DNA from: Bacillota bacterium
GTDB taxonomy: Bacteria > Bacillota > UBA4882 > UBA8346
DNA: 64,000 nucleotides
NCBI GenBank assembly: GCA_023392595.1
Contig: JAEVYU010000085.1
Coordinates: 71,242 to 135,241 of the forward strand
Reading direction: 5' to 3'
How positions within the stretch are numbered: position 1 is the first letter of the stretch; each line of letters opens with the position of its first letter. Shown here one piece after another: positions 62,830 to 64,000 of the stretch. The notes under the pieces are model-generated. The model made no database searches, was not told the origin of the DNA, and saw only the letters and a program-made list of their open reading frames with translations. The translations under genes and the position numbers were made by a program.

Positions 62830-62911
62830 CACAAACACCCCCTTGATTTCATTTAATTTGCCGATTCAAATATTCTCCCGCAGAGGCGCGCAGAGAAAAG
62901 AATAAACAATA

Positions 62912-63855
62912 CTATTGATTGGTGATCACCGGTAATAATTTGTCCTTTTTCAACACAACTTCCCGCTGCTTGCCGGACTTCCTCGTAATCTGGAGAGTGA
63001 GTGCCTTATTTTCATTATCGATAACCGCATCATCCAGAAAATATCTCATAATATCTTCTTTCCCCGCTGTCCCGTCTACACGGAAACCGGTAATTTCATC
63101 GCCAACTTTTAATCCCTTTTTCTGCGCTGGTGAGCCTTCCACAAGTCCAATGATTTTTATTTTGCCGTCTTCATCCTTCTTGGGAAAGATTCCGCAGGAA
63201 GTGATATTCGTTTTAAACGGCTCCTCATTGGGTTCCAAAACCATTCTCGACTAGGGATAGTTTATGGTCACGGTAAAATGGGATAAGAAGGCATTGGTTA
63301 TAACGATGTTGGGAAATGCGAAAAATTCCACTGGCAAATTGTTGACTTTAAGCCCCTCGCCCATCTCCAGAGTGGCTAAACGTGAATAGAAAGCTTTCTG
63401 GGTTCCAAACACTCCGCCGACTCCGGATTTCACCAGTTTGCAATTCAATTCCGGTTTCAATTTTTTTAGCAAATTGCTGGGAAACGTTAGATAACTTTCC
63501 CCGCCGGATCCGGTATCAATTTGGGCAACTAATTTGTTTTGTATTTTTCCGGGATTGAGATGCACAAAGATAGCTCCATAATGGTCCTGGCGTAATTTAA
63601 AAGAGTAACCCTGCCTCGGCATCATACTTTCATCCGTCTTACTGGATAAAGTCAATATTTTATTCCTGTAATCAATCTTTACTAACAGAAATTTCAAAAA
63701 ACTATCGCCGATTAATCCGTCCACTTTGATGCCGTATGATTCCATTTCACCGAGATCAAGGATCATGGCTCCACAGTCCACAATTTCAATATCACCGATT
63801 CTTAGGGAATCACTGATTAAAACGGAACAATTCAAGGGATTTCTGGAACATAACT
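62912..63855 (-). pseudogene. Broken retropepsin-like aspartic protease with PDZ domain
   Basis: Two open parts in one frame. 63835-63251 is the end of one protease lobe (D-G-L-I-G-D-S-F-L), then a second lobe with D-T-G-S-G-G and I-T-N-A-F-L-S-H-F-T-V-T. After I-N-Y-P comes TAG (63253-63251), and the frame goes on S-R-M-V-L-E-P-N into a PDZ domain (63244-62912, with V-E-G-S-P-A-Q-K-K-G-L-K-V-G-D-E-I). In relatives this joint is Y-P-x-S-R-M without a stop. The 5' end is also missing: the first D-T-G and the signal peptide are lost at about 63855, just before the IS5-type transposase. Two separate lesions make it a pseudogene. Confidence 0.8.
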
Positions 63856-64000
63856 GCGAGACATCGTATAATTAAGGTAACAAAATCAAGGAGAAATCCA
63901 TGAAACAACAAACTTTCAGCGATATGGAATATGCAAATAGGCGACGCCAAACCAAACGGGAAAGTTTTTTAAGCTCAATGAACGCGATTATACCCTGGTC
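63850..64000 (+). mobile_element. Left end of an IS5-type insertion sequence
   Basis: The loss of protease homology near 63855 and the transposase start at 63900 place the left end between about 63840 and 63875. The terminal inverted repeat cannot be proved because the right end is outside. GAGACATCGTATAA at 63859 is the best candidate. Confidence 0.6.
63900..64000 (+). CDS. IS5-family transposase, N-terminus (cut by window edge)
   Basis: ATG 63900 has AAGGAG seven bases upstream. The 33 visible codons read M-K-Q-Q-T-F-S-D-M-E-Y and R-R-R-Q-T-K-R-E-S-F-L, then A-I-I-P-W, the standard opening of IS5-family transposases (K-Q-Q-T-F-x-D-x-E, R-R-K-x-T-R-R-E-x-F-L, V-I-P-W). The rest lies outside the window. 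Confidence 0.88.
   Translation, partial: MKQQTFSDMEYANRRRQTKRESFLSSMNAIIPW

Noticed and set aside
1..64000. tRNA, rRNA or prophage genes
   Set aside because: No tRNA-like cloverleaf arms, rRNA stretches or phage structural genes were recognised on either strand.

Overview
The window looks like the chromosome of a spore-forming, motile, sugar-fermenting member of the Bacillota. Sporulation is shown by spoVAC-spoVAD-spoVAE. Motility is suggested by a chemotaxis cluster and two sigma-28/sigma-D-like promoters. Firmicute regulation shows in a tyrosine T-box leader, a GlcT-type PTS antiterminator, HPr and a TPP riboswitch. Base composition is moderate (mid-40s % GC by eye). Two exported proteins look like outer-membrane beta-barrels, and both ABC sugar-binding proteins have signal peptides without a lipobox cysteine. 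Together these hint at a diderm (two-membrane) Bacillota lineage such as Limnochordia/Hydrogenispora-like bacteria. That placement is inference.

Layout. 1-1.2 kb: 5' end of tyrS (minus) with a complete T-box leader and promoter, then a frameshifted unknown gene. 1.3-6.1 kb: secreted proteins (a tandem double tyrosine phosphatase, an exported nitroreductase-like protein, an exported HExxH protein) and a flavodoxin remnant. 6.2-12.2 kb: an MCP with its own sigma-D-like promoter, a HAD phosphatase, an AraC regulator, TrmO and an MFS exporter. One ~108-bp dispersed element occurs at 3.5 and 9.2 kb in opposite orientation. 12.2-19.2 kb: sugar uptake: GlcT, PTS IICB, IIA, HPr, and an ABC binding protein with two permeases behind a possible small RNA. 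19.3-25.8 kb: spoVA genes with a membrane acyltransferase-like gene, pepD-nikR, and a double-NBD ATPase. 26-27.1 kb: a 42-bp minisatellite encoding heptads and a small exported barrel-like protein.

27.2-43.2 kb: exported unknown, dnaE, lepB, HD-GYP phosphodiesterase, EamA half-transporter, anion permease, a promoter-terminator RNA unit, a heterodimeric ABC exporter, a porin-like protein, an alpha/beta hydrolase, a 34-residue zinc-ribbon microprotein and a small membrane protein. 43.3-51.3 kb: a ribose-type ABC importer (minus) divergent from uxuB-uxuA and a GntR regulator, consistent with hexuronate use; a broken exported gene lies between. 51.4-59.0 kb: cheY-cheA-cheW-mcp-cheR-cheB on the minus strand. 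59.2-61.1 kb: a TPP riboswitch in front of an AIR-synthase-like/ThiN fusion. 61.2-64 kb: an exported transglutaminase-like protein, a broken aspartic protease/PDZ gene and the start of an IS5-type transposase.

The most interesting item is the riboswitch-controlled AIRS-ThiN fusion. Others are the double phosphatase, the dispersed two-hairpin element, the heptad minisatellite, two candidate small RNAs, and three genes broken by single-site lesions. No tRNA, rRNA or CRISPR array was seen.
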